DNA of 64,000 bases from PALSA-926 sp964476835 (lineage in GTDB: Bacteria > Pseudomonadota > Alphaproteobacteria > Micavibrionales > UBA2020), in contig CAYZCE010000007.1 in the NCBI GenBank assembly GCA_964476835.1, positions 7,939 through 71,938 on the forward strand. Direction: 5' to 3'. A program made the position numbers and the translations under genes. The notes below the pieces were generated by a model that ran no database searches, was not told the origin of the DNA, and saw nothing but the letters and a program-made list of their open reading frames with translations. Position 1 is the first letter of the stretch. Every line of letters begins with the position of its first letter. Shown piece by piece: positions 40,206-49,819 of the stretch.

Positions 40206-41302
40206 CGCCGCAGGAGAAGCTGGCCTGGCTGCGCCTGAGCCGCACCGACAACGTCGGGCCGATCACCTTTTACAAACTGCTCGAGCGTTTCGGCACCGCC
40301 GAAAACGCGCTCAAGGCCTTGCCCGACCTTGCCCAGCGCGGCGGGCGGATGGCCGGCCTCAAGGCCTTCGACAAAGGCCTCGCTGAAAAAGAAATCGCCG
40401 CCGTAGAGAAATACGGCGCGAAACTGATCGCACGCGACGAACCGGAATACCCGAAACTGCTCGCCCAGATCGAGGACGCGCCGCCGCTCATCACCGTGCT
40501 CGGCCATGCGGCGCTGCTCTCCAAGCCTGCGCTCGGTGTCGTCGGCGCGCGCAATGCCTCGCTGACCGGCCGCCGCATCGCGGAAGATTTCTCGCGCAAA
40601 GTGTCGCAGGCTGGATACGTCATCACCTCCGGTCTCGCGCGCGGGATCGATACGGCGGCGCACGCGGCATCCTTGCAGGGCGGCACCGTCGCCGTGGTGG
40701 CAGGGGGCATCGACGTGATCTATCCGCCCGAGAACGAGAAACTCTATCGCCAGATCGCCGAGCAAGGCGCGGTCGTCGCCGAAAGCCCGTTCAGCACAGA
40801 GCCGCTCGCGCGCCACTTCCCGCGCCGCAACCGCATTATTTCCGGCCTGTCACTCGGCGTGCTTATCGTCGAGGCGGCGATGAAATCCGGCTCGCTCATC
40901 ACCGCGCGCATGGCGCTGGAGCACAACCGCGAGGTTTTCGCCGTGCCCGGCTCGCCGCTCGACCCGCGCGCCGAGGGCACCAACCAGCTGATCGCCGACG
41001 GCGCACACATGGCGCGCAGCGCGGACGACATCCTGCAGGAATTGCGATCCCTGCGGCAGCGCCCGATGAACGACCCGGCCGCACCACCGTGGCGCGGCGG
41101 CGGCTCGACGCTGCCCCTCAAGGAACCCGACGAGTCGCTGCGTAACCGCATTCTGGAAATGTTAAATGCCGTCCCAACCCAGATCGACGAGATCATCCGG
41201 GCCTCCGGCGCGGGGGCAGGTGACGTTTTAACCGTGATTCTGGAATTAGAACTCGCAGGACGTATTGAAAGACAGCCGGGAAATAAAGTAAACCTGATTT
41301 AG
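40202..41302 (+). CDS. dprA: DNA-processing protein DprA
   Basis: Loads RecA on single-stranded DNA taken up during transformation. The 366-aa product has an N-terminal helical/SAM-like domain (LAWLRLSRTDNVGPITFYKL), the Rossmann-like core with VVGARNASLTGRRIAEDFSR, SGLARGIDTAAHAASL, VVAGGIDVIYPPEN, FPRRNRIISGLSLGVLIVEA, KSGSLITARMALEHNREVFA and PGSPLDPRAEGTNQLI, and a C-terminal winged-helix DML1-like domain (about 300-366). The ATG at 40202 overlaps the plsY stop; the much longer ORF seen upstream is an out-of-frame reading through plsY. comM/yifB at 51 kb is another competence-linked gene in the window. Confidence 0.96.
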   Translation: MTPQEKLAWLRLSRTDNVGPITFYKLLERFGTAENALKALPDLAQRGGRMAGLKAFDKGLAEKEIAAVEKYGAKLIARDEPEYPKLLAQIEDAPPLITVLGHAALLSKPALGVVGARNASLTGRRIAEDFSRKVSQAGYVITSGLARGIDTAAHAASLQGGTVAVVAGGIDVIYPPENEKLYRQIAEQGAVVAESPFSTEPLARHFPRRNRIISGLSLGVLIVEAAMKSGSLITARMALEHNREVFAVPGSPLDPRAEGTNQLIADGAHMARSADDILQELRSLRQRPMNDPAAPPWRGGGSTLPLKEPDESLRNRILEMLNAVPTQIDEIIRASGAGAGDVLTVILELELAGRIERQPGNKVNLI

Positions 41303-41339
41303 CCACATATTATATAGTGTGGCCCAGAGAGGGATATAC

Positions 41340-43982
41340 ATGGCCGCACGCAACCTCGTTATCGTTGAATCGCCCGCCAAGGCAAAGACCATCAACAAGT
41401 ACCTCGGCTCCGACTACATGGTCGTCGCCAGCTTCGGCCACGTGCGCGACCTGCCGGCCAAGAACGGCTCGGTCGATCCCGACAACGGCTTCGCGATGCA
41501 GTGGGAACTGGGCGAACGCTCGGGCAAGGCGCTGGCCGACATCCTCTCCAATGCCAAGAAGGCCGAAACCATCTACCTCGCGACTGACCCGGACCGTGAA
41601 GGCGAAGCGATCTCCTGGCATGTCACCGAATACCTGAAGGAAAAGAACCTGCTCGACAAGGTCACCGTCAAGCGCGTCGCCTTCAACGAAATCACCAAGA
41701 GCGCCGTCATCGACGCGTTCAAGCACGCCCGCGACATCGACCGCAACCTGGTCGACGCCTACCTCGCGCGCCGCGCGCTCGACTACCTCGTCGGCTTCAC
41801 GCTGTCGCCCGTCCTGTGGCGCAAGCTGCCGGGCTCGCGCTCGGCCGGCCGCGTGCAATCGGTCGCGCTGCGCCTGATCTGCGAGCGCGAAAGCGAGATC
41901 GAGGCCTTCAACCCCGAAGAATACTGGTCGATCGAGACGCTGCTGACCACCAAGGACAACAAATCCTTCACCGCCCGCATCTCCGCGCTGGACGGCAAGA
42001 AGATCGAGAAGATGACGATCGGCTCCAAGGCGCAGGCCGACGCCGCCGTCGGCCGCATCAAGGGCCAGACCTACAAGGTCGCGACGATCGAGAAAAAGCA
42101 GGTCAAGCGTCACCCCTACCCGCCCTTCATCACCTCGACCCTGCAGGTGGAAGCCTCGCGCAAACTCCGTTTCGGCGCGACCAAGACCATGCGCATCGCG
42201 CAGCGCCTCTATGAAGGCGTCGACATCGGCGGCGAAACCGTCGGTCTCATCACCTATATGCGTACCGACGGCGTGACGCTGAGCAACGATGCGATCGAGG
42301 CCGCGCGCAAGCTGATCAAGAACAAGTTCGGCGACACCTACCTGCCCGAAGGCCCGCGCACCTACAAGACCAAGGTCAAGAACGCGCAGGAAGCGCACGA
42401 GGCGATCCGCCCCACCGACGTCTTCCGCACGCCGGAAAGCGTTGCTTCCTACCTCTCCGACGAAGAGGCGAAACTGTACGAGCTGATCTGGAAGCGCACG
42501 ATCGCCTGCCAGATGGAATCCGCCGTGATGGACCAGGTCGCGGTCGACATCATCAATGCGGACGGCAAGGTCGTGCTGCACGCCACCGGCTCCATCGTCG
42601 CCTTCGACGGCTTCCTCAAGCTCTACCGCGAGGAACAGGAAGACGACGACAAGGACGCGGCGGAAGAAGAACGCCGCCTGCCCGCGCTCAAGGAAGGCGA
42701 CGCGCTGCAGCTTTCCGATATCATGCCCAACCAGCACTTCACCCAGCCGCCGCCCCGCTTCACTGAAGCGAGCCTCGTCAAGAAGCTGGAAGAGCTCGGC
42801 ATCGGCCGTCCCTCGACTTACGCCTCCATCCTGCAGGTCCTGCAGGACCGCGAGTACGTGAAGCTCGACCAGCGCCGCTTCCTGCCGGAAAGCCGCGGCC
42901 GCATCGTCACCTCGTTCCTCAGCAACTTCTTCAAGACTTACGTGGCCTACGACTTCACGGCGAAGCTGGAAGAAGAGCTTGACGAAATCTCGGACGGCAA
43001 GGTCGCCTACAAGAAAGTCCTCTCCGAATTCTGGGGCGCGTTCTCGGCGGCGATCGCGCTGGCCAACAAGCTGACGATCACCGAGGTCATCGACACGCTC
43101 GACCACCAGCTCGAGAAGATCCTCTACCCCAACGCCGGTGCGCCCGACGCGCGCGTCTGCCCGAAATGCGGCGAAGGCAAGCTGAGCCTCAAGCTCGGCA
43201 AGTTCGGCGCCTTCGTCGGCTGCTCGCGCTATCCCGACTGCCGCTACACCCGCCCCGTGCTCTCTTCCGCCGGCGACGACCAGAACAACGGCGAAGACAC
43301 AGGCCCGAAGGAACTCGGCCTCGATCCCAAGACCGGCATGATGATCACGCTGCGCCGCGGCCCTTACGGCCCCTATATCCAGCTGGGGCCCGCCGCGACG
43401 GAAGCCGCAGCGCCTGTCGTCGAGGAACCCGTCGAACTCGACAAGAAGGGCAAGCCCAAGCGTAAGAAGAAGGCCGCCGCGCCCAAACCCAAGCGCGCGC
43501 CGGTGCCGCGCAACATGGATGTCGCCGACGTCGACCTGCAAAAAGCCATCGCGCTGCTCGGATTGCCGCGCGAAGTGGGCCTCCACCCCGAAACGCATGA
43601 GATGATCAAGGCCGGCATCGGTCGCTTCGGCCCGTTCCTCGTGCACCAGGGCAAGTTCAAATCCATCCCCGCCGACGATCCCGACGGCGTGCTCGGCATC
43701 GGTCTCGACCGCGCCGTCGCGCTACTCGCCCAGCAAAGCAAGAGCCGCAACGGCTTCGGCACGCTGAAAGAACTCGGCAACCACCCGGACGACGGCAAGC
43801 CCGTCACCGTCAACAAGGGCCGCTTCGGCGTGTATATCCGCCATGGCGCCGTCAATGCCACCATCCCCAAGGATGCCGAGGTCGAGAAAATCACGCTCGA
43901 ACAGGCGCTGGAGTGGCTGTCCGCCAAGAAAAACGCGAAATCCACCGCGACGAAAGCGCCCCGGAAAGCAAAGAAAACTTGA
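41340..43982 (+). CDS. topA: DNA topoisomerase I
   Basis: Type IA enzyme that relaxes negative supercoils. The 880-aa product has the TOPRIM domain (LVIVESPAKAKTINKYLG; ATDPDREGEAISWHV), the RRALDYLVGFTLSPVLW region, SAGRVQSVALRLICERE, and the active-site ETVGLITYMRTDG motif with Tyr306. One C-terminal zinc ribbon (CPKCGEGKL to CSRYPDCRY) is followed by further DNA-binding repeats with conserved GRFGPF/GRFGVY elements, and an Ala/Lys-rich end. The ATG at 41340 has an AGAGAGGG site. The gene lies 37 bases after dprA and overlaps rnr. Confidence 0.97.
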   Translation: MAARNLVIVESPAKAKTINKYLGSDYMVVASFGHVRDLPAKNGSVDPDNGFAMQWELGERSGKALADILSNAKKAETIYLATDPDREGEAISWHVTEYLKEKNLLDKVTVKRVAFNEITKSAVIDAFKHARDIDRNLVDAYLARRALDYLVGFTLSPVLWRKLPGSRSAGRVQSVALRLICERESEIEAFNPEEYWSIETLLTTKDNKSFTARISALDGKKIEKMTIGSKAQADAAVGRIKGQTYKVATIEKKQVKRHPYPPFITSTLQVEASRKLRFGATKTMRIAQRLYEGVDIGGETVGLITYMRTDGVTLSNDAIEAARKLIKNKFGDTYLPEGPRTYKTKVKNAQEAHEAIRPTDVFRTPESVASYLSDEEAKLYELIWKRTIACQMESAVMDQVAVDIINADGKVVLHATGSIVAFDGFLKLYREEQEDDDKDAAEEERRLPALKEGDALQLSDIMPNQHFTQPPPRFTEASLVKKLEELGIGRPSTYASILQVLQDREYVKLDQRRFLPESRGRIVTSFLSNFFKTYVAYDFTAKLEEELDEISDGKVAYKKVLSEFWGAFSAAIALANKLTITEVIDTLDHQLEKILYPNAGAPDARVCPKCGEGKLSLKLGKFGAFVGCSRYPDCRYTRPVLSSAGDDQNNGEDTGPKELGLDPKTGMMITLRRGPYGPYIQLGPAATEAAAPVVEEPVELDKKGKPKRKKKAAAPKPKRAPVPRNMDVADVDLQKAIALLGLPREVGLHPETHEMIKAGIGRFGPFLVHQGKFKSIPADDPDGVLGIGLDRAVALLAQQSKSRNGFGTLKELGNHPDDGKPVTVNKGRFGVYIRHGAVNATIPKDAEVEKITLEQALEWLSAKKNAKSTATKAPRKAKKT

Positions 43983-46255
43983 AAAAGAAGAACCACACCA
44001 AGAAATCCGGACTCCCTACCAAAGACGCGCTTCGCGCTTTCATCCTCAACGGCGGCGGCCCCATCAATAAACGCGACATCGCCCGCGCCTTTCACCTCAA
44101 GGGGCGGGACGAGCGCGTGATGCTCAAGGTCATGCTGCGCGAGCTGGCCGACGAAGGCGTCATCGCGAAAGATCTCGGCAAGAACTACAAGGCGCCCGGC
44201 GCGCTGCCGGAAACCACGCTGATCGAGATCACCGGCGTCACCGACGATGGCGAAGTCACCGCACAGCCTGCGAACTGGCAGGGCGACGGCGACGCGCCCG
44301 TCATCTACATCATGGAAAACCAGCGCAGCCAGCTGCCCCTGAAAGCGGGCGAGCAGATGCTGGCGCGCCTGAAGAAGATTTCCGCGCACGAATACGAAGC
44401 ACGCATCATGAAGGCCGCCGAAGACGTCGGCGCGCCGGTGATCGGCGTCTTCAAGCCGTACAAGGACGGCGGCTACGTCTATCCGACCGACAAGAAGAAC
44501 CGCGAAGACTACTGGGTGCCGCGCGAATACGCCGAAGGCGTCGCGGCGGGCGACCTTGTCACCGTCGAGAAGCTCCCGCGCAGTTCGGGCCATGCACGCG
44601 GCAAGAACGCGGTGCGCATCGTCGAGAAGCTCGGCCAGAAAGACGACCCGAAACTCATCAGCCTGATCGCCATCCACGCGCATGGCATCCCGACCGTCTT
44701 CCCGCCCAAGGTGATCGCGGAAGCGGAAGAGATGCAAGAGCCGGATTTATCCGGCGGCCGCGTCGACCTGCGCCAGATCCCGCTCGTCACCATCGACGGC
44801 GCGGATGCGCGCGACTTCGACGACGCCGTCTTCGCGGAGCCCGACACCGACCCGAAGAACGAGGGCGGCTGGCATCTGCTGGTCGCCATTGCCGACGTGT
44901 CTTATTACGTGCGCCCCGGCTCGGCGCTCGACCGCACGGCGTACGAGCGCGGCAACTCGACCTATTTCGCCGACCGCGTCGTGCCGATGCTGCCGGAGCG
45001 TCTCTCCAACAACCTCTGCTCGCTGATGCCGAAGGTGAACCGCGCCTGCCTTGCCTGCCACTTGTGGATCGACAAGGACGGCCGCCTGATCTCACACAAG
45101 TTTGTGCGCGGCCTCATGCGCTCCGCCGCACGATTGACGTATGAGGAAGTCGAAGCCGCCCATCTCGGCACGCCCGACGACAAGACCGGTCCCTTGGTGG
45201 AAACCGTCATCAAGCCGCTTTATAAGGCCTACAGCATCTTGAAACGCGCGCGCGAATTGCGCGGCGCGCTCGATATCGACCTGCCGGAACGCAAGGCGCT
45301 CATCAACGACAAGGGCATCGTCACCGCCATCGTCCCGCGCCAGCGCCTGGGCAGCCACCAGCTGATCGAGGAATTCATGGTGCTGGCCAACGTGGCCGCC
45401 GCCACGGCGCTCGAAAAAAAGGATGCGCCCTGCCTCTACCGCGTGCACGAGCGCCCCTCGCCCGAGCGGTTGGAGAACACGCGCGGCTTCCTGAAGGAAA
45501 TGGGCTACAGCTTGCCCAAGACAGAAGACCTTCACCCGAAGAACATCAACCACCTGCTCAAGCTCTCCGCCGAGCGCCCCGACAAGGAACTCGTGCACAC
45601 GCTGCTGCTGCGCACGCAGAGCCAGGCAGTCTATAGCCCCGACAACCTCGGCCACTTCGGCCTCGCGCTGGAGCGGTATGCGCACTTTACCTCGCCGATC
45701 CGCCGCTATGCGGACCTCATCGTGCACCGCTCGCTGGTGCGCTCCTACGGTCTCGGCGAAGGCGGCCTGACCGACAGCGAGCGCGAGACGATCGCGGAGA
45801 TCGGCACGCATATCTCGACGACCGAGCGCCGCTCGATGGTCGCCGAGCGCGACGTGATGGACCGCTTCACCGCGCAATACCTCAGCGAGAACGTCGGCGC
45901 GGAATTCAAGGGCCGCGTCAGCGGCGTGACGCACTTCGGCCTCTTCGTCTCGCTGGAGGAATCCGGCGCCGACGGCCTTGTGCCGATGCGCAGCCTGCCG
46001 CGCGACTACTACGTCCATGACGAAAAGCGCCACGAGCTGGTCGGCAAGCAGACCGGGCGCAGCTACCGCCTCGCGCAGCCGGTCATCGTGCGCTTGGTCG
46101 AGGCCGACCCGATGCGCGGCTCGACCTTGTTCGAGATGGTCGACGGCGGTGCGGCAGAGCCGCGCCCGCGCGGCGACAGAGGCGGGCATTCCCACCCCAA
46201 ATCCAAGGGCCGCCCTGACAAGAGACGCCAGAAGCATCGCAAAAATAAACGCTGA
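43979..46255 (+). CDS. rnr: Ribonuclease R
   Basis: Processive 3'-5' exoribonuclease of the RNB family that degrades structured RNA and helps trans-translation dispose of faulty mRNA. The product (758 aa) has a helix-turn-helix N-terminal part (RAFILNGGGPINKRDIARAF), two cold-shock domains, the RNB catalytic domain with TIDGADARDFDDAVFAEPD (metal-binding Asp residues), HFTSPIRRYADLIVHRSL, and an S1 domain (about 660-735: FKGRVSGVTHFGLFVSLEESG), then a basic Lys/Arg tail. The start is most likely TTG at 43979, overlapping the topA stop (TTGA) with GGAAAG upstream; a GTG deeper in topA is less likely. Confidence 0.95.
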   Translation: MKKKNHTKKSGLPTKDALRAFILNGGGPINKRDIARAFHLKGRDERVMLKVMLRELADEGVIAKDLGKNYKAPGALPETTLIEITGVTDDGEVTAQPANWQGDGDAPVIYIMENQRSQLPLKAGEQMLARLKKISAHEYEARIMKAAEDVGAPVIGVFKPYKDGGYVYPTDKKNREDYWVPREYAEGVAAGDLVTVEKLPRSSGHARGKNAVRIVEKLGQKDDPKLISLIAIHAHGIPTVFPPKVIAEAEEMQEPDLSGGRVDLRQIPLVTIDGADARDFDDAVFAEPDTDPKNEGGWHLLVAIADVSYYVRPGSALDRTAYERGNSTYFADRVVPMLPERLSNNLCSLMPKVNRACLACHLWIDKDGRLISHKFVRGLMRSAARLTYEEVEAAHLGTPDDKTGPLVETVIKPLYKAYSILKRARELRGALDIDLPERKALINDKGIVTAIVPRQRLGSHQLIEEFMVLANVAAATALEKKDAPCLYRVHERPSPERLENTRGFLKEMGYSLPKTEDLHPKNINHLLKLSAERPDKELVHTLLLRTQSQAVYSPDNLGHFGLALERYAHFTSPIRRYADLIVHRSLVRSYGLGEGGLTDSERETIAEIGTHISTTERRSMVAERDVMDRFTAQYLSENVGAEFKGRVSGVTHFGLFVSLEESGADGLVPMRSLPRDYYVHDEKRHELVGKQTGRSYRLAQPVIVRLVEADPMRGSTLFEMVDGGAAEPRPRGDRGGHSHPKSKGRPDKRRQKHRKNKR

Positions 46256-46279
46256 TTATTCAATATCTTGTCGAATTAA

Positions 46280-46308
46280 TTGGCATAATACCTGGGTTTT
46301 GATACACT
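46280..46308 (+). promoter_or_regulatory. Promoter of the LapG-like pair
   Basis: TTGGCA-N17-TACACT, 35 bases before the first protease start. Good spacing and hexamers. Confidence 0.5.
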
Positions 46309-46342
46309 CCCTTATTCCTTTATTATAACCGGGAGTCGAATC

Positions 46343-47122
46343 ATGAAACTTTTCACCTCGCTGCACGACACGTTCCGTACCGCCGTCCTCACCGGCGTCG
46401 CCGTGCTCGGCCTTGCCAACATCGCCGCCGCGCAAAAGACGCCGAAGTCCGAACGCTTCGTCTTCGACGACAAGAACATCGACACGGCCGAATGGAAAGC
46501 GCAAGAACCCTTCAACTGGGAAATCCGCCAGCCCATGGCCCTCACGAATGAAGGCATCAGCAAAGTTTATAATGGCTGGCTGAACGCGCTGGACAGCCTC
46601 GGCATCCAGGATTCCTCGGTGACGATGAAAGCAAACATCATTAATACGCTCGTCAACGCCTCTATCGTCTATATGACCGACAAAGAGATGTATAACCTGC
46701 CCGAATACTACGCCCCGCCCGCGCAATCCATCGCCTATGGCCGCGGCGACTGCGAGGATTTCGCCATCGCCAAATACGACGCCTTGCTCCATCTCGGCGT
46801 GCCGGAAAATCGCCTGATGTTCCTGCTCGTCGCGCATAACAAGATGATGTCGCATATCGACCACTGCGTGCTGGCGGTCGACACCTCGGCGGCGAACAAC
46901 TGGACGAACCCGCTTGTCCTCGACATCAACCGCCCGACGCTACGCGTCGCGCCGACGGAAGACGGCAGTTTTGCCCCTGTGGTTGCCAAGCCCAGCCAGA
47001 CCTTCACCTTCAAGGAAAGGCACTACAAGCCTTTCTACGCCTTCGACGCGAGCAAGATTTATAATTTCAGGGTGGAGAAGGTAAAGGCGCCCAAGGTCAA
47101 GAAGTCCGGCCTCAAGCCGTGA
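46343..47122 (+). CDS. LapG-like transglutaminase-like cysteine protease (BTLCP), secreted
   Basis: Periplasmic cysteine protease of the bacterial transglutaminase-like family (peptidase C93). The 259-aa product has a Sec signal (hydrophobic VLTGVAVLGLANIAAA, cleavage near 31). The catalytic triad is visible: Cys137 in GRGDCEDFAIAKYDAL, His174 in IDHCVLAVD and Asp194 in LVLDIN. The Cys-His spacing of 37 equals that of LapG. LapG proteases cut the N-terminal anchor of large adhesins and are held off by the c-di-GMP receptor LapD; no lapD is seen here. The stop overlaps the next gene's GTG start by 4 bases. A GGGAG ribosome site precedes the ATG. Which protein it cuts is unknown. Confidence 0.9.
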   Translation: MKLFTSLHDTFRTAVLTGVAVLGLANIAAAQKTPKSERFVFDDKNIDTAEWKAQEPFNWEIRQPMALTNEGISKVYNGWLNALDSLGIQDSSVTMKANIINTLVNASIVYMTDKEMYNLPEYYAPPAQSIAYGRGDCEDFAIAKYDALLHLGVPENRLMFLLVAHNKMMSHIDHCVLAVDTSAANNWTNPLVLDINRPTLRVAPTEDGSFAPVVAKPSQTFTFKERHYKPFYAFDASKIYNFRVEKVKAPKVKKSGLKP

Positions 47123-47835
47123 AGATCAAGCCGCTCCGCCACAGCTTCCGCGCCGCCGCCCTGTGCCTCATGGCGACAGCCGGCATGGTCGTGGGCGGCT
47201 GCAAGCGGGCGGAAGCCGTGTCACGGCTGGAAGTTGAGACCGGCAAGCCGTTCAACGCCTACGACGTCAGCACCATCGAGATGCAGGATTGGCCGTACCG
47301 GCAACAGGCGGTACTGCGGGATTCGACCGTCAGCCGCGCCTATGCGCTTTGGATGTCCGGCCTCGACGATGTGAAGAAGGCTTCCCTCTACGACAAGGCC
47401 GATGCCGTCAACGACCTCGTCAATGCGACCGTCACCTATACCCGCGACAGCACGCTCTATCGCGGCGATGATGAATACTGGTCGCCCGCCGCGCAGACAA
47501 TCCTGTTCCGCCGCGGCGACTGCGAGGATTTCGCCATCGCCAAATACGACGCGCTGCGCCGCCTCGGCGTTTCCAACGACCGCCTGATGCTGCTGTGCGT
47601 CACCACGCAGGACACGATGAAGCTGCCGAACCACTGCGTGCTGGCCGTCGACACCACGGCCAAGAACACATGGACGAACAGCCTGATCCTCGACGATGCT
47701 TTCTATGAAGACAGCGGAAAACCCGTGCACGGCCTGACAAAAATCCAGGATACGGGTTACAAGCCCTATATCGGCCTGACCGACAAGACGCTCTTTAATG
47801 TGAAGTTGACGACCCTGAAGACTCCGAAGCGCTGA
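47119..47835 (+). CDS. LapG-like cysteine protease (BTLCP), predicted lipoprotein paralogue
   Basis: A 238-aa tandem paralogue of the previous gene, translationally coupled to it (GTGA overlap). The N-terminus AALCLMATAGMVVGGCKRAE has a lipobox-like VGGC, so it is probably lipid-anchored at Cys28, whereas the first copy is soluble. The triad is intact: Cys135 in RRGDCEDFAIAKYDAL, His172 in NHCVLAVD, Asp192 in LILDDAF. Regions outside the core are diverged, consistent with different substrates or locations. It converges with the diguanylate cyclase gene, whose 3' end overlaps it by 41 bases. Confidence 0.88.
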   Translation: MKIKPLRHSFRAAALCLMATAGMVVGGCKRAEAVSRLEVETGKPFNAYDVSTIEMQDWPYRQQAVLRDSTVSRAYALWMSGLDDVKKASLYDKADAVNDLVNATVTYTRDSTLYRGDDEYWSPAAQTILFRRGDCEDFAIAKYDALRRLGVSNDRLMLLCVTTQDTMKLPNHCVLAVDTTAKNTWTNSLILDDAFYEDSGKPVHGLTKIQDTGYKPYIGLTDKTLFNVKLTTLKTPKR

Positions 47836-48892
47836 CCGGAGGCTCCGCGGCGCGCACCTGGTTGCGGCCGCCGCGCTTGGCGCTGTAGAGCGCGGTATCC
47901 GCGCGGTCGATGAAATCCAGCACCGTCTCACCGGACGCGAATTCGGCGATGCCGATCGACAGCGTGATGCGCCCGAGCTTCTGGTTGTTCGCCTTGTTCA
48001 CCACTTCCTTCGCCTCGACCGCCTTGCGCAGCGCTTCCGCCACGCGCTGCGCGCCCGCCAGCGGCGTTTCCGGCAGCATGATCGCGAATTCCTCGCCGCC
48101 GAAACGCGCCGCGAAGTCGCGGCCCTTGACGCCGTCGGTCAGTTCGCGCGCCACAAGGCGCAGCACCTGGTCGCCCGTCTGGTGGCCGTAGGTGTCGTTG
48201 AACGACTTGAAATGGTCGATGTCGAGCATTAGGAGGCACATCTGCTTGCCGTCGCGCGCGCAGTCTTCCGTCCATTCGAGGATCTGCTTGTCGAAGGCCT
48301 TGCGGTTGGCCAGGCCCGTGAGACCGTCGGTCAGCGCCTCGCGCTTAACGTTGTCGAGGTTCTTCTTGAGTTCGCTTACCTGCGACGACGACGAGGTCAG
48401 CTGCACCTCGAGCTCCTGGTTCTTCTGCACCATCGCCTTGGTGTTCTGCACGATATTGGTGACCACGGTGCCGAGGTCCTCGAGCGAGGTCGCGGTCTGG
48501 ATCTTCTGCGAGACATCCTGCAGGTTATGGCTGTATTCCTTGGTCTGCGTCTGCACCGCACTGACAGTCGCGGCCAGCTCGCCGATCGCCTGCTGCACCT
48601 GTTCGCTGATCTTGCGCACGGCGTCGTCGCGCGCCGCCTCGCTGAGGTGGCGCTTGTAAAGCTGGTGGCAGGCCGTCTCGTCAAGCGCACCGGCGTAAGT
48701 GTCCACCGCCCGCACGACCTCGACGCTGCCCTGGAAATAGCGGAACCAGAGTTCGTAGACGTGCGGCACAGGCGTCAACCCCAAGCTGGCGATGCGCTCG
48801 AGCGCGCGCGCCGAAATCTCGCGCATCCGCTCGGGATCGCCGGGGGCAAAACCCTTCCTGCCGGTCATGTCGTTTACGTCGGAATTGGCCAA
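47795..48892 (-). CDS. GGDEF diguanylate cyclase
   Basis: Makes cyclic di-GMP from two GTP. The 365-aa soluble protein has an N-terminal helical region (about 20-100) with no recognised sensor fold, a central coiled coil (about 85-195), and a C-terminal GGDEF domain (about 195-345) with DGLTGLANRKAFDKQI, LDIDHFKSFNDTYGHQTGD and the active-site FGGEEFAIMLPET. The inhibitory I-site position five residues before GGEEF reads KGRD, not RxxD, so product feedback is probably lost. The start is taken as TTG at 48892 with GAGG upstream; ATG at 48868 is an alternative. It is convergent with the LapG-like pair, overlapping by 41 bases. Confidence 0.92.
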   Translation of the reverse strand: MANSDVNDMTGRKGFAPGDPERMREISARALERIASLGLTPVPHVYELWFRYFQGSVEVVRAVDTYAGALDETACHQLYKRHLSEAARDDAVRKISEQVQQAIGELAATVSAVQTQTKEYSHNLQDVSQKIQTATSLEDLGTVVTNIVQNTKAMVQKNQELEVQLTSSSSQVSELKKNLDNVKREALTDGLTGLANRKAFDKQILEWTEDCARDGKQMCLLMLDIDHFKSFNDTYGHQTGDQVLRLVARELTDGVKGRDFAARFGGEEFAIMLPETPLAGAQRVAEALRKAVEAKEVVNKANNQKLGRITLSIGIAEFASGETVLDFIDRADTALYSAKRGGRNQVRAAEPPVSASESSGSSTSH

Positions 48893-49099
48893 AGTCCGGA
48901 ATCCTCGTTGTCCTTCCTTATTTTAGCCGGAAAATGGTGAATAAACCCTTCTCCGCCCCGGCCATACCCCCGCCTCATGCCTGGGCATGCCCTTGTCGTT
49001 GTATTATGACAAAAAATATTTACTTGTATCCGCAGCCGCCCTGCACAAAACTACACGCTTGCGCATTATGCCCAGTCAAAAAAGAAAGACCGACACGCC

Positions 49100-49819
49100 A
49101 TGAACGACCTTCTCGCCACCATTAAAAAGTCCCTGTTCGTGCCGATCCACCCGGCGGGCTGGCCGTTCATCGCGATCATGGCCGTGCTCGGCCTGCTGCT
49201 GTCGCGCCTCGGCGAGACGGGCGGCTTCATCGGCCTCGTGCTCACCCTGTGGTGCGTGTACTTCTTCCGCTGCCCCGTGCGCCAGACGCCGGTGCGCGAA
49301 GGCCTGATCGTCAGCCCCGCCGACGGCATGGTGCAGATGATCGTCGAGGCGCCGCTGCCGCCCGAACTGGCGGATGCCGGCGAAACCGGCACGCGCACGC
49401 GCGTCTCCGTCTTCCTCAACGTCTTCGACGTGCACGTCAACCGCATCCCGGCCGACGGCGAGATCAAACGCGTCGTCTACCGCCCCGGCAAGTTCTTCAA
49501 CGCCTCCCTCGACAAGGCGAGCGTGGACAACGAGCGCTCGACCGTGCTGATGCAGATCGCCGGCACCGACAAGACCGTCACCTTCGTGCAGATCGCAGGG
49601 TTGGTCGCGCGCCGCATCATCTGCAAGCTGACCGCAGGCCAGCAAGTCAAGACCGGCAACGTCTACGGCCTTATCCGCTTCGGCAGCCGCGTCGACATCT
49701 TCCTGCCGCCCGGCGTTTCTCCGCTCGTCTCCGTCGGCCAGCGCATGATCGGCGGCGAGAGCATCATCGCTGACCTTAAGTCGTCCGAGACCGCCCGCAT
49801 CGCGGAGAACCGCGCGTGA
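49100..49819 (+). CDS. psd: Phosphatidylserine decarboxylase (archaeal-type/Psd-B-like short form)
   Basis: Pyruvoyl enzyme that makes phosphatidylethanolamine from phosphatidylserine. The 239-aa proenzyme has one or two membrane segments near the start (about 20-60), SPADGMVQMI, FLNVFDVHVNRIPADGEI, VYRPGKFFNASLDKASVDNE, GLVARRIICKL and the self-cleavage motif FGSRVDIFLP, where Gly-Ser is cut to give the pyruvoyl group. The stop overlaps pssA (GTGA), the usual partner. The 207-base gap upstream has no other gene. Confidence 0.96.
   Translation: MNDLLATIKKSLFVPIHPAGWPFIAIMAVLGLLLSRLGETGGFIGLVLTLWCVYFFRCPVRQTPVREGLIVSPADGMVQMIVEAPLPPELADAGETGTRTRVSVFLNVFDVHVNRIPADGEIKRVVYRPGKFFNASLDKASVDNERSTVLMQIAGTDKTVTFVQIAGLVARRIICKLTAGQQVKTGNVYGLIRFGSRVDIFLPPGVSPLVSVGQRMIGGESIIADLKSSETARIAENRA

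Noticed and set aside
43913..43978. GTG start for rnr inside topA
   Set aside because: It would embed 22 extra residues in topA without a ribosome site; the TTG overlapping the topA stop fits better.
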